Positions 16,853 to 27,546 are shown, numbered from the stretch's first letter. The stretch: DNA of 64,000 nucleotides from Clostridium collagenovorans DSM 3089 (GCF_900130005.1 NZ_FQXP01000004.1:136703-200702), one strand, 5' to 3'. Notes: generated by a model not told the origin, from the letters alone. Translations and numbers: made by a program.

Positions 16853-17785
16853 TTATTCTATAATCTTCCAATTACTCCCGTTCTTTTCAAGTACCAAATC
16901 AAATTGAGATACCTGCGTTGCTTTGGTCTGCTGGTCGATATACTCCACTGTCAGCGATACCGTGACTTGATTATCCTTACGATTGTGAATAGGATTTACC
17001 AGTTCTTGAAAGATGTACTCTTTTCCGATTGGTTTTAATATCCCGTCATTCACATAGTAGGAAAGTTCACTGGCTGTCGCTGTAGGATAGAGCTTGAAGA
17101 ACGTCGTTAAAAACTCATTGATTTCATTGGTTGTAATGGAATCAACCGTCCCCTCACTTTCAATGGCTTTTGGTTTATAACTTGATTTCTTAGGTATGTT
17201 GGTAATGGTCGGATTCTTAACCAGTACCATATTTCCAGAACCATCTACATAGACACTCACTATATAAGCAGAGTGGACGGTCTTTGTATTTTCTCCCTCT
17301 GTAATGAGCTGGTCTACACTGTAGGTTACATTAAACTCATTGTCGCCAGTTGGCTCTACCGTCCATATCTGAAATCCTCTTACAGAAGACGATACAGGAA
17401 TATCTTTGCGTACTGTATCAACATTGAGAGCTTGAAGTTCATCTGTCAGATAGCCTTTTAGACTTTCCATTCGATTATCAATGGACTTATCGGATTGCTC
17501 CCATGAATAGTAGACTTTCGCAAAGTTCTCTACAAAATTTTCTACATGATGAGTATCAACGTATTCCTTTTCTATGATAGTTGTTTCGTGAATAGTATGA
17601 GTATCTATAGCTGTAAAGTGCTTGAATATCGCAAAGCTGAAACTAAGCCCTAAAAGTACCCACAAGGCAATCACAACCTTTTTATGAGGATTGACCTTAT
17701 AGACACGAGGTTTCTTTTCCTTTGGTATCTGTTTTTCTTTATTCTGATTTTTTCTAAATTTCATCATTAAATCTTCCTTTCTCAT
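16853..17785 (-). CDS. orf13: Tn916 Orf13, TcpC-like conjugation protein
   Basis: 310 residues with a basic cytoplasmic N-terminus, one membrane helix (about 33-55) and two NTF2-like extracellular domains (about 80-190 and 215-310). It is the VirB8-like channel component of Gram-positive conjugation machines. The start overlaps the orf14 stop (ATGA). A second ATG pair at 17767/17764 with AAGGAAG upstream could also be used. Confidence 0.92.
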   Translation of the reverse strand: MRKEDLMMKFRKNQNKEKQIPKEKKPRVYKVNPHKKVVIALWVLLGLSFSFAIFKHFTAIDTHTIHETTIIEKEYVDTHHVENFVENFAKVYYSWEQSDKSIDNRMESLKGYLTDELQALNVDTVRKDIPVSSSVRGFQIWTVEPTGDNEFNVTYSVDQLITEGENTKTVHSAYIVSVYVDGSGNMVLVKNPTITNIPKKSSYKPKAIESEGTVDSITTNEINEFLTTFFKLYPTATASELSYYVNDGILKPIGKEYIFQELVNPIHNRKDNQVTVSLTVEYIDQQTKATQVSQFDLVLEKNGSNWKIIE

Positions 17786-18783
17786 TGTTTGATTCGTCCT
17801 GCTCCCACTAAATGCTGTTGCCAGTAGGGGCTTGTTAAGTCGGCATAACCGATTGGGTCGCCTGCATGAAACATACGGTTATTGCCAAGGTATATCCCAA
17901 CATGAGTAATATAAGAGCCAGCGTTATAGGTAGAATGAAAGAAAACCAAATCGCCAGCTTGTGCTTCCGATAGTGGGATATGCTGGGTCACATCATATTG
18001 CTGTTGTGCGGTTCGTGGTAAGTTAATTCCAGCTTTTCCATACGTCCATTGTGTCAGTCCGCTACAATCAAAAGAAGTAGTCGGGGAAGCTCCACCGTAA
18101 ACGTATCGCCAGCCCTCATATTTCAGTGCTTCGTCCATGATGGCTTGTACCGTATCATCATCAAACTCTGTTGTGACAAGATACTGCGTTACCAGTTGCA
18201 CATAAAACATATTGCCATAGTTGTATCGCCAGCCCCCATTGATAGGTATGGCTATGGGATTGGGGTAAGACACTTTTTCGCCACCTGAATACTCTTTTGA
18301 GAAACTTTGAGCCAGTTCAAAGGTATATTTATTTCCACGATTAGCCACATACCCTAAGAAACCACCACCATAATTGTAGGACTGGATAACCGATTCTAAA
18401 TCTACACTGAGCCTTTCGCTACTGGCTAATAATTCACTGAAATACTTCACACCTTGCTTAATGGATTCTTCTGTACTCAATGAATTAGGTGGAAGACCGA
18501 GGGATTCCGAGGACTGCATAACATCTTCCGCAGTACCGCCCGATTCCACCTGTATAATCGCAAGAAGTATGTTGACATATTCTTCAACGCCATATTCTTT
18601 GGCATATTTTTCTACCATAGGCTTATGAGCCAGCACTTCTGCGGAAACATTCACACCTCCATAATGAATATTGGAAATTCCGCTGTCCTGTTCATCTGAA
18701 AATAAAATGGCAACAAACAGAAGCAGTGAGAAGACCATCAAGAATAATCCAGAACCACCAATCACTAAAGTTTTCAACTTCAT
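17782..18783 (-). CDS. orf14: Tn916 Orf14, two-domain cell-wall hydrolase
   Basis: 333 residues with an N-terminal membrane anchor, a lysozyme-like/transglycosylase domain (about 55-190, catalytic Glu in IQVESGG) and an NlpC/P60 peptidase (about 210-333, catalytic Cys in TSFDCSGLTQW, His in THVGIYLG). It opens peptidoglycan for the transfer channel. There is no intron insertion, unlike Tn5397. It overlaps orf15 and orf13 by a few bases. Confidence 0.95.
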   Translation of the reverse strand: MKLKTLVIGGSGLFLMVFSLLLFVAILFSDEQDSGISNIHYGGVNVSAEVLAHKPMVEKYAKEYGVEEYVNILLAIIQVESGGTAEDVMQSSESLGLPPNSLSTEESIKQGVKYFSELLASSERLSVDLESVIQSYNYGGGFLGYVANRGNKYTFELAQSFSKEYSGGEKVSYPNPIAIPINGGWRYNYGNMFYVQLVTQYLVTTEFDDDTVQAIMDEALKYEGWRYVYGGASPTTSFDCSGLTQWTYGKAGINLPRTAQQQYDVTQHIPLSEAQAGDLVFFHSTYNAGSYITHVGIYLGNNRMFHAGDPIGYADLTSPYWQQHLVGAGRIKQ

Positions 18784-20957
18784 GGTTTCTTACCGACTTT
18801 CTTAATGGTGGCGGTTTTGATTGGTGGTCTACTTCTTGTATTTTGTAGTGGTACTCTTTGAACAGTAGACGGACGTTCTTTTGTGATTGGACGTTGTGAA
18901 GTTCTATCTGCTGTAGTGGTTGAAGTTGCTGGCTTTTGAACGGTTTTTTCTTGAACGGTATTGCCTTGGCGTTCCACTTTTGGACTTGAAAAATCGGACT
19001 TAACTGCTGGACGCTCTTGTTTGGCTTGTTGAGATTCCTTATATGAAGTCTGAATATTAGACTGTTTTGAGGTCTGTTCATCATGATATTGTTCTTGTCT
19101 TGTAGTCGGTCTTTCATGAACAGAAGAAGCAGGCTGTTTTTTCTGTTTGACCTGTTCCATTTCAGAGCGACGCTTCGCAATGGTTTTTCGCCTTTGTTCC
19201 TGCTGTTCCTTGCGTCCACTGGCTCTGTCCGCTTTGGTTTGAGAAATACTACTGGTTAAATCACGGACATTCTCTTTTACTTTGGATTTTCCTTGATATA
19301 CTGCATATCTTGCATTGGTCGGCAAATCTTTAACCTGTTCTTTCAAACCACTAGCAGTGTCTACCATTCTGTCTTTGGTATCAGCTACTGTACCGATGGT
19401 TTGACCGATACGTTTTCCAAGTGTTGATTTTTCCTTTCCGTCTGGTCGGGAGTGATCTGCTTGTGTCCTTGCAGAACTCCCCGAACCCGACTGTCCTTTT
19501 TTACCTGTAACAATGGCAGACCCAGCCCCTAGAGTAGTCATGGAACGTCCAAGTTTCCGCTGTAGACGGTGCATGTGAGCGTGCATAAGCATACGAGGTT
19601 TTCTCATCACACGACTTCCCACACTTTGAGAATCGTTACTCTGTAGAGAAAACATACTCATTAAATCGCCCAGCTTGAAGTAGATTCCTGCAAAGGTCAC
19701 AATCTGTAGAAAAGCAATCAAAAAGAACGGATAACCAGCCGATAAGGTATAGAGCATGGTTGAAATACTAAATGCTGTCGTAATAATCAATGTGATTCCA
19801 GCTCGTGTCAAAATGGTATTAAAGAGCTTTGTTATGGCTCGTTTTGACATACCATCAAATGATGGAATCATGCTTAAAATAAAGCTCACAGGCAGAAACA
19901 TAGCATAGATGATAAAAAGTACCTGCGAGAAAATCATGATTCCTGTTAATAGGAATACAAATATGGAAATCCCAATATTGAAGACAAATAGGAAGAAGAC
20001 TGTACCTAAACGGTTAATGGTCTTTGTAATGGTTAGATTGGTATTGCTTCTGTCTTCAATTTCTTCCGCAACAATTTTTTCTCTGTCTTCGCCATTGTTG
20101 GAATCTGGGCTGGTGGAGAGCAGGCTTTCCACACGGTCAATACCGATACTTTCAATGTCTGAACTGTTGTATTGAAGCAGTAGCCACGGTTGCTGAACCT
20201 GTATGGAAAACAGGCTATCTCTGATTAAGTCCACGCTGTCCTTGCCTTGACTATCGGAATGGGGCATGACAATCTTCGTGCCAAGTGATAAACTGGCATT
20301 ACTGATGTCTGATGAAAAGTCATTGATTTTTTTAATGTAGTCGGGAGCGTAGGCAATAAAGGAAGCCGATAGGATAAACACCAGCACAAAATTCATAATG
20401 GCATGAATTGCCTTTGTGGTTTCTCTCTTTATCAGTCCCGTATAGGCAACATAAACCCCAAGAACCAAAATCAAGAGTAAGAGGAATCCAACATAGAAAC
20501 CCTCTGTTGAAAATCCGTTTGCACTCACACCAGCTAAGGTCTGCATATTCTTACCAATGGAATCTGCTGTAGCGGAAATGAAGTCTAAGGAATAGGCTTC
20601 CTGTACTAAGTAACCTGTCGCATTGGAAACATACAAACTGATTGTCCAAATAAAATTGGTAATGGCATATAGTCCATACATGACCTGTTTTCCAATCCCG
20701 TCCGACCAGTTCCACGGAAGCCAGCCCCAGCTATTATCCACATAAAAATCCAGTTGATAGTTTTCAAGTGGGTATCGGCTGTATTCATTTGCCACATTGA
20801 CCGTATCATCTACCAAGCCCGCAGCTTGAACCACCGTTCCCAGCATGGCTAAAAGAAAAATGGCAATCACAAGTGTGAAAGCCACTGTCATTGCCACTTT
20901 ACCTAGACGTTTCAGCGTCCAGTTTGATTTTATTCTGTTTACTATTGATGGTTTCAC
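18780..20957 (-). CDS. orf15: Tn916 Orf15, VirB6/TcpH-like membrane protein
   Basis: A 725-residue polytopic protein: signal-like first helix, several further helices up to about residue 450, and then a roughly 270-residue hydrophilic tail rich in Q, K, R, S and T. It is the transmembrane scaffold of the mating channel. It begins with GTG, with GAGGTG just upstream at the end of orf16. Confidence 0.93.
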   Translation of the reverse strand: MKPSIVNRIKSNWTLKRLGKVAMTVAFTLVIAIFLLAMLGTVVQAAGLVDDTVNVANEYSRYPLENYQLDFYVDNSWGWLPWNWSDGIGKQVMYGLYAITNFIWTISLYVSNATGYLVQEAYSLDFISATADSIGKNMQTLAGVSANGFSTEGFYVGFLLLLILVLGVYVAYTGLIKRETTKAIHAIMNFVLVFILSASFIAYAPDYIKKINDFSSDISNASLSLGTKIVMPHSDSQGKDSVDLIRDSLFSIQVQQPWLLLQYNSSDIESIGIDRVESLLSTSPDSNNGEDREKIVAEEIEDRSNTNLTITKTINRLGTVFFLFVFNIGISIFVFLLTGIMIFSQVLFIIYAMFLPVSFILSMIPSFDGMSKRAITKLFNTILTRAGITLIITTAFSISTMLYTLSAGYPFFLIAFLQIVTFAGIYFKLGDLMSMFSLQSNDSQSVGSRVMRKPRMLMHAHMHRLQRKLGRSMTTLGAGSAIVTGKKGQSGSGSSARTQADHSRPDGKEKSTLGKRIGQTIGTVADTKDRMVDTASGLKEQVKDLPTNARYAVYQGKSKVKENVRDLTSSISQTKADRASGRKEQQEQRRKTIAKRRSEMEQVKQKKQPASSVHERPTTRQEQYHDEQTSKQSNIQTSYKESQQAKQERPAVKSDFSSPKVERQGNTVQEKTVQKPATSTTTADRTSQRPITKERPSTVQRVPLQNTRSRPPIKTATIKKVGKKP

Positions 20958-20959
20958 AT

Positions 20960-23407
20960 TTACACCTCTTTTCGCACAGGTGGTCTGGTATCAAAGGCAT
21001 GGAGCAGTTCTTCAAATACAGGGTGGAACTGTATCACACCGACACGACCATATAAATCACTGATAAGGCATTGCCCGTTTTCCAAATCACGCAATCGCTT
21101 CTGATTGTTTTCGTCCTCTGGGTCTACACCAAAAAAGGCTAAGGTCTTTTTAATCTCGTTAAGGTCAGTGGAACGAAATGCAAATTTTAAGCCGAGGTTA
21201 TTTTTCAGTTTTTCATCTAAGAGGTCGTCTGTATTTTGGGTCACGAAATATACCCCAGCGTTCATAGCACGACCAGCCCGAACCAGCTTCATAGATAGTG
21301 TTTTTCCTTGTGCTACCTGTAAAAAGCTCCATGCTTCGTCTAAATCTACAATCTTGAAAATGCTTCGGTCTGTATGGATAAAGTCTAAAGCAAAGGTACT
21401 AATGACAATCAGCATAGCAACGGATAAAAGCTCCATAGTGGTATATTCCTCAAAGGAAGTTTCCTTGTCGGGAAGTACCAAGTCCGCAACCTGTATAATG
21501 TTCAGTTGTTTTTCTAAGCTGATAGACTGCTCCACATAACCATTACTGAATAATAAATGTGCAAAGTCATAGTCTGTAAAACTTTCGATATGGTCGGCTA
21601 TACTGGTACTTAGTGGCGTATTCTCAACCCGTAATTCCTCAATCACTTTCATCAACCCTCGTACTTCACTATTGGTTACTGCACGAATGGCTTTTCTAAG
21701 GATTGGGAAGCGTTCCCCATCACGAGAGGAAATCCCCGTAAGGAATGTCAGAATATCAATAGCCAGTGATTCAGAATCTTTGGGATTTTTCATAATCACA
21801 TAAGGGTCAAGTAAGCCTTTGTTTTTCTCATCAGAAGTCAGAGTGACGATATTGATTTCATGGGAAATCTCTGGCAAGGTTTCTTTCCATCTGCCACGTT
21901 CTGCTTTTGGGTCTACAATCACTGCTTGTGCCCCATAAAGCACCGCATAATAGACGATAAGGTTATTCGCAAAGGATTTACCACCACCCAGCGAACCAAC
22001 AAAAGCCGACGCTAACGCATTGGTTACTGAACCCTTAACCCCTTGACTGGCAAGAGCAGGTTTCAGATAGACATTGCGTCCAGTATCTAAGCTGTAGCCA
22101 ACATAAATCCCCTCATTTTCCCCCAGCATTTGAGTAGCACCAAAACCTAAACCAGCGAGGAAATCAGAGGTCACGTATTGAATATAATCATTCATATAAC
22201 GCTTGCTGGCAGGTAAAAATTCTTCATGTAAGCCGAGCATATCCCCAAATGGTCGTACCAGTTTTACGCTTAAATCGTCATAAAAATCTTTCACTTCATT
22301 ACAACGACGTTTGAGTTCGTCAAGATCATTTGCTGATACCCTTACCACATAAGACAGCTTGTACATAGATTCCTTGCTTTGGTCTAAATTGGTTTCCAGC
22401 TCATTCACACTTTCCAGAGCTTCCGCCACATTGGAGCTGGTTTCATTATCACTTTGCCAAGCGTGGTTATCCAAGTCTTTCAGTTCTTTCTTTTTATTGC
22501 GGACAGTAGATAGGGCTTTACGATTCGCTACAATTTCCACATTCATTGACGTATCAATCGGGAATGTAAATTGCTGTTGCTGGTAGTAGAAGATTTCAGA
22601 GGACGGGAAGTCCAGTTCTCCGACAATGCTGTTAATGGTAAAGTAAGCTACATAGACGGTTTCATCTTCCTGCTGGATTTTCAAATATCGCTGTTTTTCT
22701 TCCACCAAACAGCGAGTAGGCTTAATCAAGTCATAGTATTTAATCAGCGTTTCATTATCCAGCTTTTTCTTTGATAGATGGTACTCATACTCTTCATAGG
22801 CAGTGCCTGTCTGTCCGTAAAGGTGTTCAATCAGATAGCCGAAGTCGTCCTTATCTAACCTGCGGATTTTGAAACGACGAGAGATTTTATTTTCTAAGAG
22901 CTTTTCCATCTTCTGAAAACGCAGGATTTCATCATTACTCATACTAACAAAATCGCCCATCAGCTTATGGTTCACATCATAGACAAAATCAGACAAAGCA
23001 TTTTTTGCTTCAACGGTAAGACTTTTCATAGAAAACTCCTGATCGTTGAGAAGCAACTTAAAGCCGATAAAGAAACGGTAGTTCACTTGATTTTCGCCAA
23101 TCATGGATATTAAAGCGTCTGTCTGTTGGTCGATTTTGTCATAGGCAACCGCTTTGAGCTTGCCAGTGACTTCATTTTTGGAACGCTCTTGTGCAGAACG
23201 TATGCTGGATTCTGTACTGATTTGTAAAGCATGAATTTTGCCATCACGATTTTGTGCGATAAGCTGTCTGAAAGAATCATGCACTTGTATTTTCTGTTCT
23301 GGACTTAGAAATGAGTAATTGTAAGGAACAAGCTCATAGTAAGCATAACATTCCCCGTCTTTATTCCAGACGAGATTGTTTTCAATGTATTTAATTGGAT
23401 ATGCCAT
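20960..23407 (-). CDS. orf16: Tn916 Orf16, VirB4-like conjugation ATPase
   Basis: An 815-residue ATPase that powers assembly or transfer. Walker A is GSLGGGKS and Walker B FKIVDLDEAW, with TcpF/VirB4-type N-terminal domain. The start MAYPIKYIE at 23407 has AGGAG 9 bases upstream; a longer frame to 23458 lies inside orf17. It is full length for the family. Confidence 0.95.
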   Translation of the reverse strand: MAYPIKYIENNLVWNKDGECYAYYELVPYNYSFLSPEQKIQVHDSFRQLIAQNRDGKIHALQISTESSIRSAQERSKNEVTGKLKAVAYDKIDQQTDALISMIGENQVNYRFFIGFKLLLNDQEFSMKSLTVEAKNALSDFVYDVNHKLMGDFVSMSNDEILRFQKMEKLLENKISRRFKIRRLDKDDFGYLIEHLYGQTGTAYEEYEYHLSKKKLDNETLIKYYDLIKPTRCLVEEKQRYLKIQQEDETVYVAYFTINSIVGELDFPSSEIFYYQQQQFTFPIDTSMNVEIVANRKALSTVRNKKKELKDLDNHAWQSDNETSSNVAEALESVNELETNLDQSKESMYKLSYVVRVSANDLDELKRRCNEVKDFYDDLSVKLVRPFGDMLGLHEEFLPASKRYMNDYIQYVTSDFLAGLGFGATQMLGENEGIYVGYSLDTGRNVYLKPALASQGVKGSVTNALASAFVGSLGGGKSFANNLIVYYAVLYGAQAVIVDPKAERGRWKETLPEISHEINIVTLTSDEKNKGLLDPYVIMKNPKDSESLAIDILTFLTGISSRDGERFPILRKAIRAVTNSEVRGLMKVIEELRVENTPLSTSIADHIESFTDYDFAHLLFSNGYVEQSISLEKQLNIIQVADLVLPDKETSFEEYTTMELLSVAMLIVISTFALDFIHTDRSIFKIVDLDEAWSFLQVAQGKTLSMKLVRAGRAMNAGVYFVTQNTDDLLDEKLKNNLGLKFAFRSTDLNEIKKTLAFFGVDPEDENNQKRLRDLENGQCLISDLYGRVGVIQFHPVFEELLHAFDTRPPVRKEV

Positions 23408-23897
23408 AAAATTCACTCCTAACTGCTGTAATGGCTTCTTGTGGCTGGTTTCTGCCAAGCGTTACTTTTTTTCCTGCATAGGTCAGCTTTGGTCGCAGTG
23501 CATAAGCAATGACAGACTTCAAAAATCCATAAGGCTTTTTACCATCAAAAGTTTTTGTAGACATAAACCATGTGAAAGCCACAGGAATCCCAAAGTATTT
23601 GAGAAATGCTCCCTCTATCATGGAAAGAGGGGGCAAGTTGCCAAGTATCATCACTGCAAAGAGTGACACGACAAACCATGTCATTTGCGTAAAGGTTATG
23701 GGAAACGGAAGTCTAAAATCATTGATAGAATACAGTACCTTTTCCACAGACCAGATACTGGTATAGCTTCGTATTTTCTTCATGTAATCAATCCTTTCAT
23801 AAAAAATAGGGGTAGCTGATTGAGCCACCCCGTAAAATAGAAAATCTGCCAGTAGTAATGTACCGACAGATTTAATAGACGATTTCAAAAATCCCAT
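23391..23897 (-). CDS. orf17: Tn916 Orf17, TcpE-family membrane protein
   Basis: 168 residues with two central hydrophobic helices (about 65-105) and basic flanks, matching TcpE-like conjugation proteins. Its 5' end overlaps orf18 and its 3' end overlaps the start region of orf16, showing tight translational coupling. Confidence 0.9.
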   Translation of the reverse strand: MGFLKSSIKSVGTLLLADFLFYGVAQSATPIFYERIDYMKKIRSYTSIWSVEKVLYSINDFRLPFPITFTQMTWFVVSLFAVMILGNLPPLSMIEGAFLKYFGIPVAFTWFMSTKTFDGKKPYGFLKSVIAYALRPKLTYAGKKVTLGRNQPQEAITAVRSEFYGISN

Positions 23898-24369
23898 GAT
23901 TGGTTGAGATAAACGTTCCTGAAAGGTCTAAATCCCGACCATAGGCTTGATAATCAATATAGTTTTGAAGACTAGCTGGTACTTCGCCTAAAGCACCCGT
24001 TTCTTCAATGTAGTAGCGTGCCACGTCATACATATCATCACAATCGGAATGAATGATAATATCCTCTTGATGTTCGCTTAGTTCTTCAATGCTTGAAAAA
24101 TGAGTGAGCAGAGCAGATAGCTCCGATTGTAATTCTTCGGGTAATTCCGATACCATTTCCCATAGTCGATTGAGTTCGCCAATGGAAGTGTATTCGTCAA
24201 CCGTAAAGGGTAACTCGTAGTCATGAATGGCGTATTCCTCATATTCATCATTCAAGCCGATTTTCTCTTTGACTTCCTCAAAGTCAATGGGAAAGGTAAA
24301 CCACGCACCGACCAATTCGCCCTCATTGTATTTGCCTAAATTCGCAATATAGACTTGCATATCGTCCAT
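23872..24369 (-). CDS. ardA: Tn916 Orf18, antirestriction protein ArdA
   Basis: A 165-residue, strongly acidic DNA mimic that blocks type I restriction enzymes when the element enters a new host. Acidic stretches dominate (DEYEEYAIHDYELPF and similar). The size and sequence match ArdA of Tn916. Confidence 0.95.
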   Translation of the reverse strand: MDDMQVYIANLGKYNEGELVGAWFTFPIDFEEVKEKIGLNDEYEEYAIHDYELPFTVDEYTSIGELNRLWEMVSELPEELQSELSALLTHFSSIEELSEHQEDIIIHSDCDDMYDVARYYIEETGALGEVPASLQNYIDYQAYGRDLDLSGTFISTNHGIFEIVY

Positions 24370-24485
24370 ATATTCACGTCCTTTCTTTGTAGAGATTCAA
24401 AAATCCCTACCGCACTTCGTTTGGTGTACCATTCCTTTGCGGAACATAAGAAAACCACTTATATTCCACAAAAGAACGGTTTTAT

Positions 24486-24707
24486 TTAAGCACCAATAAT
24501 GCGATTGAATAGCTCTAGTAAAATGTCTTTTACTCCAGCAGCGTTGAAGACTAAGCCAACCGCAATAATCGCAATAATTAAAAAGCCAATCAGTTTGCTA
24601 AACTCACGCTTGAAGCCAAGATACAAGCCAATCACAACGATTGCTAAAAGCACCAGTGATTGAGCGTTTGATAGAAACCAGTTATAAAGGTTTTGTCCAA
24701 AATTCAT
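24486..24707 (-). CDS. orf19: Tn916 Orf19, small membrane protein
   Basis: 73 residues with two hydrophobic helices (about 12-30 and 37-57). It is a conserved Tn916 transfer-region protein, downstream of the relaxase gene. It starts with ATG behind an AGAGGAG site. Confidence 0.9.
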   Translation of the reverse strand: MNFGQNLYNWFLSNAQSLVLLAIVVIGLYLGFKREFSKLIGFLIIAIIAVGLVFNAAGVKDILLELFNRIIGA

Positions 24708-24749
24708 AAAAATGTTCTCCTCTCTATATTCAATGAATTTGTATTTGAG

Positions 24750-25955
24750 TTATTTTTTTGTTGTTATCACGTCCTGTTCTTTTACTGACTGTTGCTTCAA
24801 AATCTGCTTGTGTCGGTCTGTCAGTTTCGCATGGTCGAGAATGTCTTTTACAACCTGCGTCTGGTTGATTTCATCAAGTTTAATCGCAACCTTTAAGGTC
24901 GGGGCAACTTGATGAGATAGCCAGTTCAGCGTCCTTTGGAAGGAGTAAGGCTCTGGTTTTGTGGTTAGTTTTAATCGTTCACGATTGTTCCCAATAAACC
25001 AAGCCCATTCTTCATTCAGTTTCCAATCAGAACGAGGTTTGGAATCGTCTTTATCTACAAAACGGATATACCGATTGATAATTTTAAAGGCGGTATGCTC
25101 TGGATTGTCATAGACGAGTAAATCACGGACTGCATAATAGGCACGCTCATTTTTCAATCGAATCTCAAAACGGTTTTTTACTTCTGCGTCTTCAATGGGA
25201 ATATCATTTTTCTTGTACTGCTCGTAGTCCTTTTCATAGATACAGAAATAAACTTCACTTTGTAATGAACCGATATAGAGGGTGTTTCCCATACATTCCT
25301 TTTCCTCTTTGCGTACCAGTTCGCCACTGCGATAGCTTTTAAAACTGCGGAAGACGGAGATACATTCTTCCTGTTGGCACTTTTCAGTGAGTACAGGGAT
25401 ATTTAAAATCCCTGTCTTATCGTTAATGGCAAGGTCAAGGCGTTTCATCACACCGCCAGCCACCAAAACGTCCATAAAGAACTCATACCAGCTTCTTTGT
25501 TGTGCCAGAAGATAGCTTTCAAATTGTCTGCACCCACGACCTTTCAATTCCACCAGAACTCCTTTGTCCAGTTCATGGGAGCAAAGGACGAATATGTCGC
25601 CTAAAGCATAATGCTCTGAATAAGAATAGAAACCATAGTCCTCATGAAGAAAATAGGACAGTTTCAGTTGTAAGATGTTTTCGACCACCTGCTGTACGTC
25701 TGTTGTCGGAAAGCGAATTCTTACATAATCAAACAGCATTTCAAGGGGAGCGTCGGGATTGAAGCGTTCCAGAGCTTCCCAAAGGGACTGCTGTAAATCC
25801 TCTGATGGCTTGACTTTTCCTGTTTCAATATCGCTTAGATACTGCCTTGTAATACCAGTCGCAACAGCTAAACGGTTTTGAGATAGTCCATAAGCCAAGC
25901 GTTTTTCTTTTAAATGCTGTAACCAAGTTTGTTCATTCAGTAAAAATCCCTCCAA
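24750..25955 (-). CDS. orf20: Tn916 Orf20, MobT/Rep_trans relaxase
   Basis: 401 residues: an Xre-like HTH at the N-terminus (LSQNRLAVATGITRQYLSDI) and a Rep_trans-type nicking domain (about 75-330) like plasmid initiators. It nicks oriT to start transfer and rolling-circle replication. The neighbour on the 5' side is the oriT region and then the coupling protein gene. Confidence 0.93.
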   Translation of the reverse strand: MEGFLLNEQTWLQHLKEKRLAYGLSQNRLAVATGITRQYLSDIETGKVKPSEDLQQSLWEALERFNPDAPLEMLFDYVRIRFPTTDVQQVVENILQLKLSYFLHEDYGFYSYSEHYALGDIFVLCSHELDKGVLVELKGRGCRQFESYLLAQQRSWYEFFMDVLVAGGVMKRLDLAINDKTGILNIPVLTEKCQQEECISVFRSFKSYRSGELVRKEEKECMGNTLYIGSLQSEVYFCIYEKDYEQYKKNDIPIEDAEVKNRFEIRLKNERAYYAVRDLLVYDNPEHTAFKIINRYIRFVDKDDSKPRSDWKLNEEWAWFIGNNRERLKLTTKPEPYSFQRTLNWLSHQVAPTLKVAIKLDEINQTQVVKDILDHAKLTDRHKQILKQQSVKEQDVITTKK

Positions 25956-26132
25956 TCAAAAAGGCGTATGTCAACTTTTAAAGCCCATTTGACATACGCT
26001 GAAATTTTGTAAATCCCTTGTAACCAAAGGATTTTCTAATGTTTTTTTGACTGTTTCCTGTCGATTTGTACCCCCCTGTTAGATACGGGGGGTTAAGTGC
26101 TGGCGTGGCTATTGCCACACCAGCCAGCAAGA
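25956..26132. other. oriT: Tn916 oriT region
   Basis: The space between orf20 and orf21 holds the known Tn916 transfer origin. Visible structures are the hairpin CCCCCC/GGGGGG (about 26072-26091) and an inverted repeat GCTGG ... CCAGC around TGGCTATTGCCA (about 26098-26125). The nick site is not marked by sequence alone. Confidence 0.75.
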
Positions 26133-27518
26133 TCAGTCCACACCTGCGACTTCCGCTTCGCACGTCGCCTGCGTGGACTGTCTGCTGTTGGATAACTTTT
26201 TAATTTCCTCCAAGAAATCATATCCTTTTGGTACAAGGGGAGTATAAAACTCTGATATGACACTTGTTCCTACATCAACATAGCCACGACCTTTGATTCG
26301 CTTTAAGAAGAAATCCTTTTGTACGTCACTGCCAAACATCATGCCATAGCCCATTTCAGACATACGACCTAAAGCCACTCTGAAATTAAACTGATCACGG
26401 ATTCCGTCGCCTAAATATTTTGCGTCTGGACGTTGACAAGCCAGTATTAGAAAGAAGCCAGCTTGACGACCTAACATGACAATCTGTTTCAGCTTATTCA
26501 TAACTGCGGTGTTTTCTTTTGTTCCCAGCATTTCCATGAAAGCGACGTATTCATCAAAGATTAAGAAGTGTGCCGGGAGACCTAAGTAAGCATAATTTTT
26601 GCCAGTCTTATAGTTCTTCATCTGCTTCATTTCCTCACTACGTTTCATCATTTCTTCATAGAATGTTTCAATGCAAGAAAGCAAGTCTTCTTTTCTATAG
26701 TAGACATTTGCCATCACAGAACCTAAGTCCGCAAGATCAGCATTTTTCGGGTCAAGAATATACAGTTTTGAATCTGTATGAAGCAAGGCTTCAATCAGTG
26801 TCAGTATAAAGTAAGTTTTACCGCCACCTGTACCACCAGCAATCAACATATGAGGGAGCTTATCATATTCCCACCATACGTTTTTCATTAAGCGAAGTTT
26901 ACCATCTTTAGCTTCTACTTCATCAATAGAAATACGACTGGCTATGGTGTCATAGAGCAAAGTATATTCCACATAGGAATCCTTTAACTCTTTATCCGTC
27001 AGCTCACAGTACAAGCCACTCTCTAATTTCTTTTCCAAGTGTAAGAGTTGGTCTTGATATTTTCCCAGCGTGATTTCCACCCGTATCTGTATCAAGCCAT
27101 TTTTAAGTCGATAATACATTTTAGGGAAGTAGGTTATCTTTTCCTTTGTACGACCAGCACTATCTTTAAAGAAACCCTCTGTTTTGACCTGTTCAGATTC
27201 ATACCACTTGTTTTCAAGTATCATCTTTGCCAGTTTTTGACGGTGGTAAAGTTGTTTAACCGTATCATAGCGAACCCGTTTGAATACAAACGCTACCAGC
27301 AAGCAGATAAGAATTGCGACACTGAAACTGATAATTAAATAGGGAATGTCAATCTTATCTGCTTGTGATAGGTTAAAATCCTGCCAGTTGATCTGCTGGA
27401 TTGTCTTCACATGAAACAGTCCGACAACCAGCAGGAAAACAGGCAGGAGTGACGCTATCGTAAAATGAAAGACTAAATCTTTACCAGATGGGCGAATCCT
27501 TTTACCACGCTGTTTCAT
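26133..27518 (-). CDS. orf21: Tn916 Orf21, FtsK/TcpA-type coupling protein
   Basis: A 461-residue DNA translocase: two N-terminal membrane helices (about 18-40 and 55-78) then the FtsK/SpoIIIE motor with Walker A AGGTGGGKT and Walker B HFLIFDEYVAF. It pumps the relaxosome DNA to the channel. It lies 28 bases downstream of orf22. Confidence 0.95.
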   Translation of the reverse strand: MKQRGKRIRPSGKDLVFHFTIASLLPVFLLVVGLFHVKTIQQINWQDFNLSQADKIDIPYLIISFSVAILICLLVAFVFKRVRYDTVKQLYHRQKLAKMILENKWYESEQVKTEGFFKDSAGRTKEKITYFPKMYYRLKNGLIQIRVEITLGKYQDQLLHLEKKLESGLYCELTDKELKDSYVEYTLLYDTIASRISIDEVEAKDGKLRLMKNVWWEYDKLPHMLIAGGTGGGKTYFILTLIEALLHTDSKLYILDPKNADLADLGSVMANVYYRKEDLLSCIETFYEEMMKRSEEMKQMKNYKTGKNYAYLGLPAHFLIFDEYVAFMEMLGTKENTAVMNKLKQIVMLGRQAGFFLILACQRPDAKYLGDGIRDQFNFRVALGRMSEMGYGMMFGSDVQKDFFLKRIKGRGYVDVGTSVISEFYTPLVPKGYDFLEEIKKLSNSRQSTQATCEAEVAGVD

Positions 27519-27546
27519 GCGAAAAAGTCTCCTTTCTACCTAGCGA